A stretch of 26,134 bases of DNA from JBKQHQ01 sp052148715 (lineage in GTDB: Bacteria > Pseudomonadota > Alphaproteobacteria > Rhizobiales > Xanthobacteraceae). Made by a program: the position numbers and the translations under genes. The stretch's first letter is position 1; every line of letters starts with the position of its first letter. This document shows, piece by piece, positions 24,494 to 26,134 of the stretch. The stretch is from contig JBKQHQ010000038.1 of the NCBI GenBank assembly GCA_052148715.1, forward strand, positions 1 through 26,134, written 5' to 3'. Below the pieces are notes generated by a model that searched no databases, was not told where the DNA came from, and saw nothing but the letters and a program-made list of their open reading frames with translations.

Positions 24494-24562
24494 ACGTCCG
24501 CCTGCCTGTCGGGTTCCGCGCCGGCAGGTCGGAAGATGCCGGATCGGGCCGAGGGCGGACGT
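24494..24562 (-). repeat. Nested inverted repeat in the leader of the small membrane-protein gene
   Basis: ACGTCCGCC (24494-24502) and GGCGGACGT (24554-24562) are perfect 9-bp arms. Inside, CCGGCA (24521-24526) can pair with TGCCGG (24537-24542), or the overlapping GGCAGG (24523-24528) can pair with CCTGCC (24501-24506); these pairings exclude each other, and the second also competes with the outer stem. Read on the minus strand, the outer stem is followed by TTTATT, a modest T-run, 30-odd bases before the ATG at 24460. It resembles an attenuator or switch; this is inference from base pairing only. Confidence 0.5.
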
Positions 24563-24662
24563 GTCGCGCGCACAGGCACCCGTGTACATCTAATTACCAG
24601 TATTCCCAATTGGCGACCGCCACTGCAACCGAAGTTCCAGGATTCCCTCAGCCCGGGCAGTT

Positions 24663-24679
24663 CTGCTGCGCTGCAGCAG
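24663..24679. repeat. Perfect hairpin CTGCTGC/GCAGCAG
   Basis: CTGCTGC (24663-24669) and GCAGCAG (24673-24679) make a 7-bp stem with a GCT loop, extendable by two weaker pairs. It is in the middle of the gap between the small membrane-protein gene and the 65-residue gene (24461-24844), which holds no supported gene apart from the short ORF at 24775. Confidence 0.45.
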
Positions 24680-24760
24680 GACGCAATCCTGTTCCGCCGC
24701 GCCGACATTGCAGAACCCTGCCGCACATGACATATTTTTGAAGCGGGATCGCCAATAAGC

Positions 24761-24769
24761 TGCTATATT
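24761..24769 (+). promoter_or_regulatory. Extended -10 promoter element upstream of the 65-residue gene
   Basis: TGCTATATT (24761-24769) is a good extended -10 (TGN-TATATT). A TTGAAG at 24738-24743 is 20 bases upstream, too far for an ideal -35 but acceptable with an extended -10. Transcription would begin close to the ATG at 24775, about 70 bases before the likely TTG start at 24845. Confidence 0.45.
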
Positions 24770-24774
24770 CTTTC

Positions 24775-24858
24775 ATGAAAAGAAGAATCCAGAGGTCATT
24801 CCCGAAGAAGTTGCAAGCGCTTGTTGGCGCACAGGAGAGTGGCGTTGAAGGGTCATAA
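24775..24858 (+). other. Possible leaderless 27-codon upstream ORF
   Basis: An ATG at 24775 opens a basic 27-residue frame beginning MKRRIQRSFPKKLQALVG and ending at a TAA at 24856-24858, eleven bases inside the next gene in another frame. It would start almost exactly where transcription from the element at 24761-24769 should begin. Short and without family support, so it may be chance. Confidence 0.2.
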
Positions 24859-25042
24859 ATACCACGTGGGTCAGACCGTCTATTTTACCATGCGCAGCGT
24901 GGGCCGCACTGCTGCGAGCGGCAGCTATAAGGTCGTTCGCCTGCTGCCGTCGGACGGAGATGACTTCCAGTACCGCATCAAGAGCTCCGTCGAGGCGTTC
25001 GAACGCGTTGCGAAAGAAAGCCAGCTTGATCGCGACATCTGA
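24845..25042 (+). CDS. Small conserved-looking hypothetical protein (65 residues)
   Basis: From the TTG at 24845 the protein reads MKGHKYHVGQTVYFTMRSV, then GRTAASGSYKVVRLLPSDGDDFQYRIKS and ends ERVAKESQLDRDI. AGGAG lies seven bases before this TTG, favouring it over the in-frame TTG at 24821 and GTG at 24839. The pattern V-GQ-V-F--gry-V-lLP--g---YRIKS suggests a small beta-barrel of the SH3 type. Proteins with the ASGSYK-V-LP--GD-FQYRIKS pattern are common in Bradyrhizobium-like genomes and have no assigned role, as far as I recall. No signal peptide or membrane helix. Confidence 0.8.
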   Translation: MKGHKYHVGQTVYFTMRSVGRTAASGSYKVVRLLPSDGDDFQYRIKSSVEAFERVAKESQLDRDI

Positions 25043-25175
25043 GTGATATCGCCGAAAGTTGGGCGTTGACCAGTCGTTGCGGCGGGGGACGCGGCGTATC
25101 GGGGAAGGCTATAGCCCCAGGATGCTCTCAATGGCGCGAGGTGATGCGCCTCATTCATGCGCCGGAAAGTCGAAC

Positions 25176-26134
25176 ATGGCCGGCTGCCGGCGCGTCAGTT
25201 TACTCGTTTTGGTAGCCCTTGTATCGGCTTTGTCTTGTTGCGCATGGGCCGAGGACTATCCCACGCGGACCGTGCGCATCATCGTTCCATTCGCGGCCGG
25301 CGGCCCCGCTGATATCTACGCGCGCCAGGTCGGACACTATCTATCAGAAGCGTTGAAGCAGCCCTTTGTGATCGAGGATCGTCCCGGTGCGGGGTCGGTC
25401 GTGGGCACCGATGTGGTCGCAAAGTCGGCACCGGACGGTTACACGCTACTGATGATGTCGAACACCCAGACCACGAATGAATCGCTGATGGCCGGTAGGC
25501 CCTATCAGTTGATGCGTGACTTCGCCGCGGTAGCGCCGGTCAACTATTCCGACCTGGTGATGGTCGTTCATCCCGCGGTGCCGGCAAATAATCTGAGGGA
25601 ATTCATCGCGCTCGCCACCTCGAAGCCGGGGCAACTCAATTTCGCCTCGTCGGGGCCCGGGACGCCCTACCACATGGCCGGCGAGCTCTTCAAAAAAATG
25701 ACCGGAACCGACATCGTGCACGTTCCATACAAGGGCAGTTCCGGCGCCAGGAACGATATCTTGGGCGGGCAGGTTCAGATGATGTTCGACGCCATCACCA
25801 CAATGGCACCCAACGTCCAGGCCGGGCAGGTGCGGGCGCTCGGCACGACTGGTCAGGCGCGCTCGAGAGTTCTTCCCGACGTACCAACCATCGCCGAGGC
25901 CGGCGTACCCGGCTACGAGGCAACGATTTGGCTGGGCGTCATGGCGCCGGCGGGCACGCCAAACGCGATCATCGACAAGCTGAACGCCGAGATTGGCAAA
26001 GCGGTCAACCGGTCGGATGTTAAGGAGGCATGGGCCGTCCAGGGCGCGGAGCCGATGCTGATGAAGCCTTCCGAGTTCGACGCATACTTGCGCAAAGATA
26101 TTGAAAAATGGGCTCAGGTCGTGAAATTCTCGGG
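25176..26134 (+). CDS. Tripartite tricarboxylate transporter (TctC/Bug) solute-binding protein, 5' part
   Basis: The frame runs to the right edge without a stop, 319 codons. A signal peptide MAGCRRVSLLVLVALVSALS ends before AEDYP. Family signatures follow: TVRIIVPFAAGGPADIYAR, GAGSVVGTDVVAKSAPDGYTLLM, PGTPYHMAGELFKKMTG, VPYKGSSGARNDILGGQVQMMFD and LPDVPTIAEAGVPGYEA. These periplasmic proteins bind small carboxylates or similar ligands, often as orphans without their TctA/TctB partners. In-frame ATGs at 25122 and 25131 are alternative starts but would put 15-18 polar residues before the signal peptide. The protein is nearly complete, since the family has about 320-330 residues. Its ligand cannot be told from sequence. 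Confidence 0.93.
   Translation, partial: MAGCRRVSLLVLVALVSALSCCAWAEDYPTRTVRIIVPFAAGGPADIYARQVGHYLSEALKQPFVIEDRPGAGSVVGTDVVAKSAPDGYTLLMMSNTQTTNESLMAGRPYQLMRDFAAVAPVNYSDLVMVVHPAVPANNLREFIALATSKPGQLNFASSGPGTPYHMAGELFKKMTGTDIVHVPYKGSSGARNDILGGQVQMMFDAITTMAPNVQAGQVRALGTTGQARSRVLPDVPTIAEAGVPGYEATIWLGVMAPAGTPNAIIDKLNAEIGKAVNRSDVKEAWAVQGAEPMLMKPSEFDAYLRKDIEKWAQVVKFS

Noticed and set aside
24475..24726. Minus-strand frame of 83 codons in the gap before the 65-residue gene
   Set aside because: No ribosome-binding site or family likeness, mixed composition, and it contains the inverted repeats.

Overview
The window reads as one contiguous piece of chromosome from a GC-rich alphaproteobacterium. The protein sequences and gene order (rpsF-rpsR-DUF2232-rplI near cfa and dnaB; fabD-fabG-acpP-fabF-mltG-yicC-gmk; lptF-lptG-lptD-surA-pdxA-rsmA; pepA-holC) point to the Hyphomicrobiales (Rhizobiales), most likely a Bradyrhizobium- or Xanthobacteraceae-like lineage. 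That placement is inferred from family resemblance, not from a database search. Most of the window is core housekeeping. I see no prophage, insertion sequence, CRISPR array, rRNA or tRNA.

Layout. From 1 to 6207 nearly everything is on the minus strand: the start of dnaB (cut by the window edge), a cyclopropane fatty acid synthase, and a ribosomal operon transcribed leftward as rpsF, rpsR, a DUF2232 membrane protein and rplI. A plus-strand gene (1914-3074) for an exported CxxCH protein with a long Pro/Ala-rich tail interrupts this. The ribosomal operon has a good sigma70-like promoter (5870-5897) and a folded leader (5723-5795) that may be an S6:S18 autoregulatory site. A small conserved-looking hypothetical gene follows (5950-6207). 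From 6552 to 13733 everything is on the plus strand: fatty acid synthesis (fabD, fabG, acpP, fabF), then mltG with an unusually long Pro-rich N-terminus, yicC and gmk. From 13789 to 21446 everything is on the minus strand: the lipopolysaccharide export operon lptF-lptG-lptD, then the periplasmic chaperone surA, then pdxA and rsmA, with 1-4 base overlaps at several junctions. pepA and holC diverge from this operon on the plus strand.

From 23812 to the right end the gene density drops. This stretch holds three small uncharacterised genes, several inverted repeats, and the 5' part of a TctC/Bug-type solute-binding protein gene cut by the window edge. It is the most accessory-like part and holds the least explained signals: a pair of identical 11-bp palindromes between convergent genes (24196-24231), a 69-bp nested inverted repeat with mutually exclusive inner stems in front of a small membrane-protein gene (24494-24562), a small gene whose best ribosome-binding site has no start codon after it (23907-24166), and a possible leaderless 27-codon ORF overlapping a small gene (24775-24858).

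How the genes work together: the fab cluster makes acyl chains for phospholipid and lipid A; LptFGD and SurA export and fold the machinery that places lipopolysaccharide in the outer membrane; MltG tailors peptidoglycan; Cfa modifies membrane lipids. I did not find a convincing new multi-gene system. The best leads are regulatory RNA or DNA structures and low-complexity protein extensions.
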